This document shows, one piece after another, positions 15,799-23,629 of a stretch of 64,000 nucleotides of DNA. The DNA lies in contig CAVSKO010000002.1 of NCBI GenBank assembly GCA_963728545.1, positions 3,844,001 to 3,908,000 on the forward strand, in the 5' to 3' direction. The notes beneath the pieces are model-generated. The model saw nothing but the letters and a program-made list of their open reading frames with translations, was not told the origin of the DNA and ran no database searches. The first letter of the stretch is position 1. The number at the start of each line of letters is the position of its first letter. The stretch comes from DASUNP01 sp963728545 (lineage in GTDB: Bacteria > Acidobacteriota > Blastocatellia > UBA7656). A program made the position numbers and the translations under genes.

Positions 15799-17010
15799 GT
15801 GGATAGAGAAGGTTTGATTTACGATTGGAACCACGCGGACCGCGAGCAAGCAACGGTGCGGCGCGTGGAGTTTGATGACGAAACGCTCAGGGACGGGTTG
15901 CAATCGCCCTCGGTCACGGACCCGCCTATCGAGAAAAAGATAGCGATCCTCCACCTGATGGATTCGCTCGGAATCAACAGCGCAGACATAGGGCTGCCGG
16001 GAGCGGGGCCGCGCGCCGTGGCCGACGTGACGCGGCTCGCTAAAGAGATAGCCGATTGCAAGCTCGATATTCGCCCTAACTGCGCGTCTCGCACGGTTCG
16101 CGCGGACATACAGCCAATCATAGACATATCTCAAAAGGTCGGAATTGCTATCGAAGCCTGCACGTTTATCGGCTCAAGCCCGATCAGACAATACGCCGAA
16201 GGCTGGTCGCTTGAGATGATGCTGACGGCGACGGAAGACGCGGTGAAGTTTGCCGCTTCGCACGATCTGCCCGTTATGTACGTGACCGAAGATACGACGC
16301 GCGCTCACCCCGACACCATCCGCGCGCTCTACACGACTGCGATTGAAGCGGGGGCGCGGCGAATATGTGTTTGCGACACCGTGGGGCACGTGACTCCTGA
16401 AGGCGCGCGCGCTTTGATCGCTTACATAAAATCGATAGTCGAAAGCACGGGCGAAGACGTGAAGATCGATTGGCACGGCCATCAAGACCGGGGACTCGGC
16501 GTCATCAACTCGATTGCCGCGCTGGAAGCGGGCGCGGACCGTCTGCATGGGACGGCGCTCGGAGTCGGCGAGCGGGTCGGGAACACCCCCTTAGACCAGT
16601 TGCTCGTCAACCTTCAACTGATGGGCTATATCGACCGCGACCTGTCGAACTTGATGCGATATTGCGAAGCGGCGAGCGAGGCCACGGGCATCCCTATACC
16701 GATCACCTATCCTGTCGTAGGACGCGACGCATTCCGCACAGCTACGGGCGTACACGCATCGGCTGTGATAAAAGCCTTTCGCAAGGGAGACGAATGGCTG
16801 GCCGACGCGGTCTACTCGGGCGTGCCCGCGCGCATGTTCGGGCGCGAGCAGTTGATAGAGATCGGCCCTATGAGCGGCAAATCGAATGTAATATTCTGGC
16901 TCGAACGCCACAATGTTGAGCCGACGGAAGAACGGGTCGAGCGGATATTCAATCACGCTAAGCAGTGCAGCAGCGTCCTGACCGATGAAGAGGTGATGAC
17001 CCTCATCTAA
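15799..17010 (+). CDS. LeuA-family (2-isopropylmalate synthase-like) acyltransferase
   Basis: A 403-aa DRE-TIM metallolyase-superfamily enzyme. The catalytic loop DDETLRDGLQSPSV (about 17-30), the metal-binding HGHQDRG (about 230-236) and the GTALGVGERVGNTPLDQL signature (near 250-267) identify the HMG-CoA lyase-like/LeuA fold that condenses acetyl-CoA with a 2-oxoacid. It lacks the C-terminal LeuA allosteric domain, so it is shorter than classical leucine-pathway LeuA; homocitrate-, citramalate- or isopropylmalate-type activity cannot be told apart here. GTG start with GGGAAGG upstream. No leucine genes are adjacent. Confidence 0.8.
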   Translation: MDREGLIYDWNHADREQATVRRVEFDDETLRDGLQSPSVTDPPIEKKIAILHLMDSLGINSADIGLPGAGPRAVADVTRLAKEIADCKLDIRPNCASRTVRADIQPIIDISQKVGIAIEACTFIGSSPIRQYAEGWSLEMMLTATEDAVKFAASHDLPVMYVTEDTTRAHPDTIRALYTTAIEAGARRICVCDTVGHVTPEGARALIAYIKSIVESTGEDVKIDWHGHQDRGLGVINSIAALEAGADRLHGTALGVGERVGNTPLDQLLVNLQLMGYIDRDLSNLMRYCEAASEATGIPIPITYPVVGRDAFRTATGVHASAVIKAFRKGDEWLADAVYSGVPARMFGREQLIEIGPMSGKSNVIFWLERHNVEPTEERVERIFNHAKQCSSVLTDEEVMTLI

Positions 17011-17142
17011 TTGCGGATTTTGGATTGCGGATTGAAGAATAGCAAATTTATCCTGACTAATTTATGGCATCGAAAGATCAATACATGTTTCTAAAATCCA
17101 CGATCCGAAATCCGAAATCCGAAATCCAGAATCCGCAATTGG
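17010..17142. repeat. ATTGCGGATTTTGGATT-type inverted repeat pair
   Basis: AATTGCGGATTTTGGATTGC just after the LeuA-like stop and its inverted relative (three GATCCGAAATCC-like units ending AATCCGCAATT at 17132-17142) bracket about 90 bp. The right arm lies inside the listed 5' coding region of the M20 peptidase. The same family occurs at 53790-53843. Confidence 0.65.
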
Positions 17143-18329
17143 AAGCTCTCCTATACGCCCCTCAGATACGCAAGGCATTCGCTCACATTGATCAATCGGG
17201 CGATCAAGCGATTGAAGAGTTGATACGCATCTGCGAGATTCCGGCCCCGCCGTTCAAAGAACAGGCCAGAGCCGACTATGTCAAACGCCGCTTTGAAGAG
17301 CTTGGCCTTACGCGCGCGCGCGAGGACGAAGAGGGCAACATCATCGCCGAACGGCCCGGCGCTTCTCGCCGTCCGCGCGTGGTCGTATCGGCGCACCTCG
17401 ACACGGTCTTTCCAGAAGGCACGGACGTGCGCGTGAGGCAAGAAGGCAGCCGGCTGTATGCTCCGGGCATTAGCGATAACACCTCCGGAGTGGCGAGCAT
17501 CACGGCGCTTGCCATTGCTTTGAACGCGGCTCGCATAGAGACCGAGGGCACTGTTTACTTCGTCGCGACCGTCGGGGAAGAAGGCGAAGGCAACCTGCGC
17601 GGGGTCCGGCATCTGTTCACAAAAGGCGAATTCAGCTCGGGCGTCAACGCGTTTGTCTCGCTGGACGGGCCGGGCGTAGAGCGTATCACGCACCGCGCGC
17701 TCGGGTCGCGCCGCTACCGCGTGAAGATAAATGGTCCGGGGGGCCATTCGTGGGGGGACTTCGGGATCGTCAATCCCGTGCACGCGCTCGGTCGCGCTGT
17801 GGCCAGGTTCGCCGCTTACCCTGCCCCGCTTGCTCCCCGCACGTCTTACAATATCGGCGTAATCGAAGGCGGCAGCTCCATAAATGTTATCCCTGAGCAC
17901 GCCAGCATGTCCGTAGATATGAGATCGATTTCAAACGAGGAGATAGACAAGCTTGAAAGTTATCTCAGGCGTGTGGTCGAGATCGCTGTCCGCGAGGAGA
18001 ATTCGCAACGCGCTATGTCGGGCACAAGCCTCACGTACGATTTTGATCGCGTGGGCGACCGCCCGTCAGGCGAAACCGCTGCTTCATCAAAAATAGTTCA
18101 AACGGCCATAGAGTGCTCGCGCGCGCTCGGCATAGATACGCGGCTTGATTGCTCTTCTACGGATTCAAACATCCCCATCTCGCTCGGCATCCCCGCCATA
18201 ACAATCGGCGCGGGGGGAATGTCGAGCAATTGCCACAGCCTCGCGGAGTGGTACGATCCCGCCGGTCGCGAACTGGGGCTCAAGCGACTCCTGCTGTTAA
18301 CAGTCGCTCTCGCCGGACTCGCTAATTAG
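17064..18329 (+). CDS. M20-family metallopeptidase
   Basis: A 421-aa dizinc exopeptidase of the M20 (PepT/carboxypeptidase G2-like) family. Metal-site motifs are VVSAHLDTVFPEG (about 110), GISDNTSGVAS (about 137), VGEEGEGNLRG with the catalytic Glu pair (about 174), and a late His in SNCHSLAEW. The dimerisation domain begins near residue 210. No signal peptide is visible. The first ~25 residues (…KSTIRNPKSEIQNPQ…) are encoded by an intergenic repeat and are not typical of the family, so either the start is further downstream or a repeat inserted at the 5' end. No clear Shine-Dalgarno at 17064. Confidence 0.85.
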   Translation: MASKDQYMFLKSTIRNPKSEIQNPQLEALLYAPQIRKAFAHIDQSGDQAIEELIRICEIPAPPFKEQARADYVKRRFEELGLTRAREDEEGNIIAERPGASRRPRVVVSAHLDTVFPEGTDVRVRQEGSRLYAPGISDNTSGVASITALAIALNAARIETEGTVYFVATVGEEGEGNLRGVRHLFTKGEFSSGVNAFVSLDGPGVERITHRALGSRRYRVKINGPGGHSWGDFGIVNPVHALGRAVARFAAYPAPLAPRTSYNIGVIEGGSSINVIPEHASMSVDMRSISNEEIDKLESYLRRVVEIAVREENSQRAMSGTSLTYDFDRVGDRPSGETAASSKIVQTAIECSRALGIDTRLDCSSTDSNIPISLGIPAITIGAGGMSSNCHSLAEWYDPAGRELGLKRLLLLTVALAGLAN

Positions 18330-18368
18330 ATCAAATTACATATGAGTGTAAGGGAATGAAAGAAGATT

Positions 18369-18488
18369 CACCGCCGCAGACACAGAGGACGCAAAGCGGG
18401 CGCAGAGCAGAATACTATTTTCTCTGCGCCCCCGCCGCGTGCGAAGCACATCATCGGCCATCCTGTGCTCTCTGTGTCTGCGGCGGTG
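18369..18488. repeat. Long inverted repeat, CACCGCCGCAGACACAGAG type
   Basis: A 19-bp perfect inverted repeat (18369-18387 and 18470-18488) encloses about 80 bp that itself contains partial complementarity (GCGGGCGCAGAG with CTCTGCGCCC). It lies between convergent genes. It looks like a non-coding interspersed repeat that may double as a terminator. Confidence 0.65.
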
Positions 18489-18570
18489 AGATGTCTCTCT
18501 TATCCCGTACATTCAATCTAAAACTGCTCTAAACTTCGAATGAAAAATTTATTGCGCACCGGCTGAGGCG

Positions 18571-19104
18571 TTAAGGCTGCGGGGCGGGAGGTTTCACGGG
18601 TTGCTGAGGCGGGGCAGTTTCCTGGGGCGGCGTTTGCAGCGCGTTGATGTAGGCTAATATCTCCTGCCGCACTTCCGCATAAGGTTTATCAATCGGCTTA
18701 TTCGCTTTATCGCGCCATCCTTTGACGATCTCTCCGACTATGGGGAACTGGCCGTACTGAAAGTTCATCGTGTGAAACAGGCTCTCTTCCGGCTCTAGAA
18801 AGACGAGCATTTCCTGCTCTTTGATATAGTTGTCCTCGGCGCACCGTACGGTCGAGCGGGCGAGCACGTTTATCTCTTTCAGCGTGAAATCGCCTTCGAT
18901 CACATCCGTCGGGCGCAGCACCGCGACCTGGGTGTACATCCCGCGATAATTTGCTTTGTCGGTCTTGTGTACTTTCACGCGCGCGATCATCGTCGCGCTT
19001 TTAGTCATTTCGTCGACTGGCATTATGCGCAGACAGGCGCGCGACTGCGCGAACCCCGGTAGGACAAGCAAGGGCAACGCGATCAAATAGATAATCTTAA
19101 TCAT
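18571..19104 (-). CDS. Secreted Pro-rich-tailed hypothetical protein
   Basis: A 177-aa protein. It starts with a signal peptide (MIKIIYLIALPLLVLPGFAQ), continues with a beta-rich domain (…ATMIARVKVHKTDKANYRG…) that resembles exported domains beginning with CLRIMPVDEM, and ends with a Pro/Gln-rich tail (PPQQPVKPPAPQP). The ATG at 19104 is preferred; the frame is open to 19146. No enzyme motif is visible. Its location outside the inner membrane is inferred from the signal peptide. Confidence 0.65.
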   Translation of the reverse strand: MIKIIYLIALPLLVLPGFAQSRACLRIMPVDEMTKSATMIARVKVHKTDKANYRGMYTQVAVLRPTDVIEGDFTLKEINVLARSTVRCAEDNYIKEQEMLVFLEPEESLFHTMNFQYGQFPIVGEIVKGWRDKANKPIDKPYAEVRQEILAYINALQTPPQETAPPQQPVKPPAPQP

Positions 19105-19287
19105 GTATAGCCGAACCACTCCTGTAAGAACGGATAATGCTACCACACGCCCCGAGGTGCGGGAAAGAGACTTTTCTACGCAATCCTACACGCGCAGGCA
19201 GGCTTGACGGTTCAATTATTATGATGCGCCCGCCCGCGTCTGGTTTGCACGAAGCGCTCAATCGAGCGCCCCTCAATCGAGCGCCCC

Positions 19288-19935
19288 TCATTCGGGCGGT
19301 GGGATCTCATCGACCGCTAAGGGCAGAGAACGGCGCGAGCGAATTCTATAGAATTTGAAAGCAAGGCTGATTATCAGAATGACTCCGACCGCCCCCAGCA
19401 CCTTCAGCCCGTGCTTCTTAATCAACGGCCAGGCCTCGTCGCGAAACTCAATTGCGAGCCATCCTTCGATTAAAAAGCGTACGGCGCGGCCTATGAATAT
19501 CGCGATTACAAATCTCGCGAGCTTCAATTTGAATACGCCCGCTCCAAGCACAAACGGCTTGAAAGGGAAAGGCGGCGGCAACACGGCAGGGACTATCAGC
19601 GCGAGCATATCGTAACGCCCCAGGAGGTTTTCTATTCGCTCGCGGCGCTCGGCGCTGACGCGGCGCAGAGCGCGGACGCCTGCGCGCCGCGCCGCCAGAT
19701 AAAGCAGCGTGCAGCCGATTGTGGAGCCTGCGGTCGCCGCAAGCGCGTACACGGGCATCCACGCGGGGCTTGCCGCGCTGAGCGTGATCATTATGAGGTC
19801 GGGGCCGCTCGGCAACGGCACGAACGCGGAGTCGAGAAGCGATATGGTAAACAGCCCCAACGTCCCGAGCCCCACCAGCCACTTGCCGAATTGCTCAAGG
19901 CTACTCTTGACCCCCATCAGTATGAAAGCTATCAA
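19288..19935 (-). CDS. DedA/VTT-domain membrane protein
   Basis: A 215-aa integral membrane protein of the DedA/SNARE-associated (VTT) family. The first helix is followed by SAFVPLPSGPDLIM, the family's re-entrant proline-rich motif; a second such segment occurs in VPAVLPPPFPFKPFVLGAG. About five hydrophobic segments are seen. DedA proteins act as phospholipid (undecaprenyl phosphate or PE) transporters. Its TTG start overlaps the stop of the SpoIID-like gene (TTGA), so the two are translationally coupled; an ATG at 19917 is the alternative start. Confidence 0.75.
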   Translation of the reverse strand: MIAFILMGVKSSLEQFGKWLVGLGTLGLFTISLLDSAFVPLPSGPDLIMITLSAASPAWMPVYALAATAGSTIGCTLLYLAARRAGVRALRRVSAERRERIENLLGRYDMLALIVPAVLPPPFPFKPFVLGAGVFKLKLARFVIAIFIGRAVRFLIEGWLAIEFRDEAWPLIKKHGLKVLGAVGVILIISLAFKFYRIRSRRSLPLAVDEIPPPE

Positions 19936-21131
19936 GGTAATGTGATCTCCGCTTGTGGGTAGTAATACTTCAAAATCTCGCGGTAGCCGCGCCCGTCAAC
20001 CGCCTGCGCTATTGCGCCCGCCTGGCACAATCCTACCTGGCTTCCGAATCCCCGGCCACGAAAGATAAACCGGTCGCCGCGCCGTTTTATTTCAAACGTC
20101 GGGCTGAGGACCGTGCTCCATCCGAGGCGGCGTCCTACGGCGCGGCGGAACTCGTCGGCGCTCAATCGAGATTCGCGGTTGCGGTCTCTTATAACGACCG
20201 CCCGCACGAAATCCCCCGGCCTGTCGCTTTCAACGATGATTTCAGCCGACTGAGATAGCCTCGCTTTGAGCGCGGGCGAGAGCGCGTTGAGCACCTGTAA
20301 TGCGCCGGCTGCGCGCTCCCATTCATAGTAGCTCGACGCGCGACACCACCGGCACGAGATGCGATGATAAGGATAACCGCTCGCGCTTGCGCCGCTCCAC
20401 ACCATCTCAGGCGTGTTAGACAGCCCGCCGCACACGGCCGAGTAATAACCTTCTATGACGCGCCCGCCGTAGCTTAAGACCTCGCCCGCGGTTTGAGCCA
20501 CCGCGTTTGTGACTACCGGCGAAGCGGCTTCCGCCGATAAATCGGATTCGCCCCTGTAAAGCTGGCAATGCGTCGTGTCGCAAAAATCGAAGCCTTCGCT
20601 TCGGTGCCGCGCGCCGTGCGAGAGCAGAAAGGTTCGAACCACTACCGCGAGAGCTTTAAGCGCTTCCGTCTGACGCGCGCCGCCAAGCTCGGCTGCGACC
20701 ATAGAGGCCACAGCCAATTCGCGATCCGTGACAAGCACTATTCGCATCGGCCCGTGCAGGGCTACGACCGAGACGCGCCCGCGAACCACACGCCTGATTT
20801 TCCCCGGCAAGTTAAGCTCAAGCGTCGCCGCTTCGGCGGGGACGATCTCCGCCTCCGAGGCCGTTATCGCCTGCTTGATTCTTCCGAAGGAATCGAGTAT
20901 CTCGACGTTGAGCCGAGCGCCCGATTGGCGAATCCTTACGGACTCATTCGGCTTGATCGAAGCGTCTTTCAAGCCGTTTGCATTTATCGTCGCGCTCGCG
21001 CCCGCTGCCACGCGCACCTGCAAGATTTCGGGCTTCAACAGGCTGAATAACCCGATTCTGACTGGGCCGGGATTATCAACCGGCGCGGCAGTTAAAGTTA
21101 GTAAAGCGAGAGCGGCAAAAAGATTCGGCAA
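19932..21131 (-). CDS. SpoIID/LytB-domain protein
   Basis: A 399-aa exported protein. A short hydrophobic N-terminus is followed by a beta-rich region and then the SpoIID/LytB domain (about 170-395) with the signature YRGESD, the spaced SYGGRVIEGYYSAVCGG and the end motif GFGSQVGLCQAGAIAQA. SpoIID is a lytic transglycosylase cleaving denuded glycan strands; in non-sporulating bacteria such proteins remodel peptidoglycan at the cell wall. It shares an operon with the downstream DedA-like gene. Confidence 0.82.
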   Translation of the reverse strand: MPNLFAALALLTLTAAPVDNPGPVRIGLFSLLKPEILQVRVAAGASATINANGLKDASIKPNESVRIRQSGARLNVEILDSFGRIKQAITASEAEIVPAEAATLELNLPGKIRRVVRGRVSVVALHGPMRIVLVTDRELAVASMVAAELGGARQTEALKALAVVVRTFLLSHGARHRSEGFDFCDTTHCQLYRGESDLSAEAASPVVTNAVAQTAGEVLSYGGRVIEGYYSAVCGGLSNTPEMVWSGASASGYPYHRISCRWCRASSYYEWERAAGALQVLNALSPALKARLSQSAEIIVESDRPGDFVRAVVIRDRNRESRLSADEFRRAVGRRLGWSTVLSPTFEIKRRGDRFIFRGRGFGSQVGLCQAGAIAQAVDGRGYREILKYYYPQAEITLP

Positions 21132-21250
21132 TCAATCAACCTTTCGATCATTATTCATCCTTGCGCGTCCGAAGTCAAAAAGCAAACAAGCCCGGCAGAG
21201 AGGGCGCTCTCTCTGCCGGGCTTGACGATCACCGCGCGGCGCGACCCGCG

Positions 21251-22435
21251 CTACTTCTCGATGGCCTTCAGCGGGGCGGTCGTAAGACCTCCCTCGCTGG
21301 CCTCGGCTGCGACAGCCAGTTCGTCTTCGCCGCCCTCAAACATTTCTCGATACTGCTCGCGGTAAGGATCGATCAACGCGCCGCCTTCTTCCTTCGTGAA
21401 TATCAATTTTCCGCTGCCGCCGTCGAAATCGATTACGACCAGATCGCCCGTCGCCACCTGGCCGGTCGCAACCAGGTTCGAGATGGCATAAACAAGGAAT
21501 CGCTCGATTGCGCGTTTCAAATGTCGCGCGCCGTACTTGTAATCTATGCCTTCTTCGAGCAGGAACTTTTTCGCCTCATCCGTGCAAGAGAACACGAACT
21601 TCTCGCCCGTCCCTCTCATAATGCGGTTCTGAACCAGTCCAAGCTCAAGCTCAAGTATCTGACGCAAGTGATGCTCTTTGAGGCTGCGGAAGACGACTAC
21701 CTTATCGATGCGGTTCATGAACTCGGGCGAGAACTTTCGCTTGGCGGCTTCCGACGCCGTGCGATAGATCTTCTGATCTACTTCGTCTTCGATCATCCCG
21801 CGCCCGCGCGCAGGAGCGAAGCCTATCGAGCCGGTTATCAATTCGCTCATCTCTTTCGCGCCGAGGTTCGACGTGAGACAGATCATGCAGCGCGAAAAAT
21901 CAACTTTGCGATTGTCGCCCAGGGTGAGCGTCGCCTTGTCGAGTATTCCCAGCAACAACTGCCACAAGGCGTCCGATGCTTTTTCGATCTCGTCAAAAAG
22001 CACAAATGTAATCTTATCGTTTTCGGTGTGATATTTATCCAGATTCTCCTGCGTCAGCATCGGCGCGGTTTCGCGGTGGCCGAGATAGCCCGGAGGAGAG
22101 CCGATGAGCTTTGCGATCTCGTGAGAGTGTTGAAACTCCGCGCAGTCTATCTTGACTACGCCATTTGCGTCGCCGAACAGGACTTCGGCGGCGGCTTCGA
22201 CCACGCGGGTCTTTCCTGATCCGGTAGGACCGAGAAAGAGCATCGTGCCTATAGGTCGTCCGGGATTTTGCATCCCTGCCAAAAAAATCTGATAAAGCCC
22301 GGATATGCGGCGAACGGCCCGCTCCTGCCCCACGATGAGCGAACCGAGCTTGTTTTCAAACTCCTGGGCCCTCGGACTTTTCATCTCGGGGTTAAGAGCT
22401 ACTCTATTCAGCGTGTTCTCTTGTATCTCTTCCAC
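21251..22435 (-). CDS. Clp-type AAA+ ATPase, single module
   Basis: A 394-aa ATPase resembling the second (D2) module of ClpA/ClpB. Walker A is GPTGSGKT, Walker B is VLFDEIEKA, the pore-loop region is SPPGYLGH, the sensor region is CLTSNLGA, and the arginine-finger region is SPEFMNRID; a ClpB-type C-terminal small domain follows with YGARHLKRAI. There is no N-domain or first ATPase module, so it is about half the usual ClpB length. I chose GTG at 22435 because GGAG lies about 9 nt upstream. A specialised unfoldase or assembly factor is likely; the substrate is unknown. Confidence 0.8.
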   Translation of the reverse strand: MEEIQENTLNRVALNPEMKSPRAQEFENKLGSLIVGQERAVRRISGLYQIFLAGMQNPGRPIGTMLFLGPTGSGKTRVVEAAAEVLFGDANGVVKIDCAEFQHSHEIAKLIGSPPGYLGHRETAPMLTQENLDKYHTENDKITFVLFDEIEKASDALWQLLLGILDKATLTLGDNRKVDFSRCMICLTSNLGAKEMSELITGSIGFAPARGRGMIEDEVDQKIYRTASEAAKRKFSPEFMNRIDKVVVFRSLKEHHLRQILELELGLVQNRIMRGTGEKFVFSCTDEAKKFLLEEGIDYKYGARHLKRAIERFLVYAISNLVATGQVATGDLVVIDFDGGSGKLIFTKEEGGALIDPYREQYREMFEGGEDELAVAAEASEGGLTTAPLKAIEK

Positions 22436-22906
22436 TTTCTTACTCCAAATTAAAACAGGAAGATCAAGCACTGTAATGGCTACAGCAACTCTGCTTGAGC
22501 CATCACAGCCGACCTTCCTGGTTGGCAAACAGCAACCTAGTTACCAATGGATGAACGCCAGCTTCGGGACGTTAGATTACCCTTTGTAATAGTTAATTAT
22601 AACCTTGACTTACGCGCCGTGCCACGCGGTTTGTCCTGCCAACTGGGGCCTCTTCTCTATCTGCCTTTTATTCTAATGCCATTCTTTTGTCAAGCGGAAA
22701 AACACTCGGATCGTCCGCGTTCTGTTTTTACCGGCCTAATTTGCTTCGCACAAGAAGCCCGGTTTGGTCGTTCCGTCAGGGACGAAATGTTAGTAGCAAT
22801 AAGATTGATTCAACAATCAAGCCCCGCCAGGGGCGATATAGTTGACATATCGCCCCTGGCGGGGCTTGATTAATTTATACACCCTCTTGCTATAAAAATT
22901 TCGCGC
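22436..22906. other. Spacer with a promoter-like box and a large hairpin
   Basis: No convincing gene. A minus-strand TATAAT at 22596-22601 could serve the AAA ATPase, though its -35 is poor. The right half holds the 25-bp hairpin at 22815-22871. Confidence 0.5.
22815..22871. repeat. 25-bp perfect hairpin, GCCCCGCCAGGGGC type
   Basis: The arms 22815-22839 and 22847-22871 are exact inverted copies with a 7-nt loop; each arm holds its own minor palindrome (GCCCCGCCAGGGGC). It follows the exosortase stop on that strand, so it may be a terminator, but its size and self-nesting fit the interspersed hairpin family also seen at 48494-48678. Confidence 0.75.
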
Positions 22907-23629
22907 CTACGGCGCCGGCTTTTGCGAAAATCCCCGCTGACGGCGGAACACGGCCAAGGGCAGAATCAACAGCAAAGGAATCAGCAAGACAAAGACTGAG
23001 TACTCCCAGAAATCAGCCCCTTGTCGGTATCCGCCATTTGCCAGTGGGATTCCTAACGTCGTCGCGTAATACACAAGAAGCGGGAAGAAAGACTGCCGCA
23101 ACAGATTCGATGTTTTTCCCGCATTCATTTTTTCGCCGGCCACAAACAACAACAGCAGAAAACCAAAGTACACGAATATGCCTTCAACTCTGTGAAGCTG
23201 ATCCTGGCTCAAGAAGCTACTCTCCGATAGCAGACGCAGCCGCAATGCAAGGGCGATGCGAACAGTATTCGCAACGAGCGTTACGAGATAGGCAATCAGA
23301 GCCGCCGCAGGGATGAATCTCCAGGCATTGTCCTGCGCTTTCAGTCCGAACAGCTTTCTCGCCGAAAGCATCAAGAATGCAGTGACCAAGAAATTAACCC
23401 CGGCACAGGAAGGGGCTATCAGGAAACTGCGGTCGCTGCTCATGTAGCCCGCATGGGATTCAAACTCGAACGAGATGCCGCTGACCAGTTCGACTAACAC
23501 AGTCGTAGGAGCGAGAATCCATCGCAGTTGGTTGGCGCTCGCGCTAGAGTAATAGAGCTTGAGCGCGAGCGCCGAGAGCAACACGACCGCCCACTGGGCG
23601 ATCCGGTTCCAGGTGAATTTCTGTGTCAT
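22907..23629 (-). CDS. xrtK: Exosortase K-like membrane protease/transpeptidase
   Basis: A 240-aa multi-spanning protein. The catalytic triad of exosortases is visible: Cys in APSCAGVNFL, Arg in NTVRIAL and His in HRVEGIFVYF. About seven hydrophobic segments surround them. Exosortases cut C-terminal sorting tails of exported proteins in the inner membrane. It overlaps the upstream VIT/VWA gene by 4 bp (ATGA), and that protein ends in a short acidic-hydrophobic-basic tail that fits a sorting signal, so it is probably its dedicated substrate. Assignment to the K subfamily rests on sequence resemblance and this one-to-one pairing. Confidence 0.8.
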   Translation of the reverse strand: MTQKFTWNRIAQWAVVLLSALALKLYYSSASANQLRWILAPTTVLVELVSGISFEFESHAGYMSSDRSFLIAPSCAGVNFLVTAFLMLSARKLFGLKAQDNAWRFIPAAALIAYLVTLVANTVRIALALRLRLLSESSFLSQDQLHRVEGIFVYFGFLLLLFVAGEKMNAGKTSNLLRQSFFPLLVYYATTLGIPLANGGYRQGADFWEYSVFVLLIPLLLILPLAVFRRQRGFSQKPAP

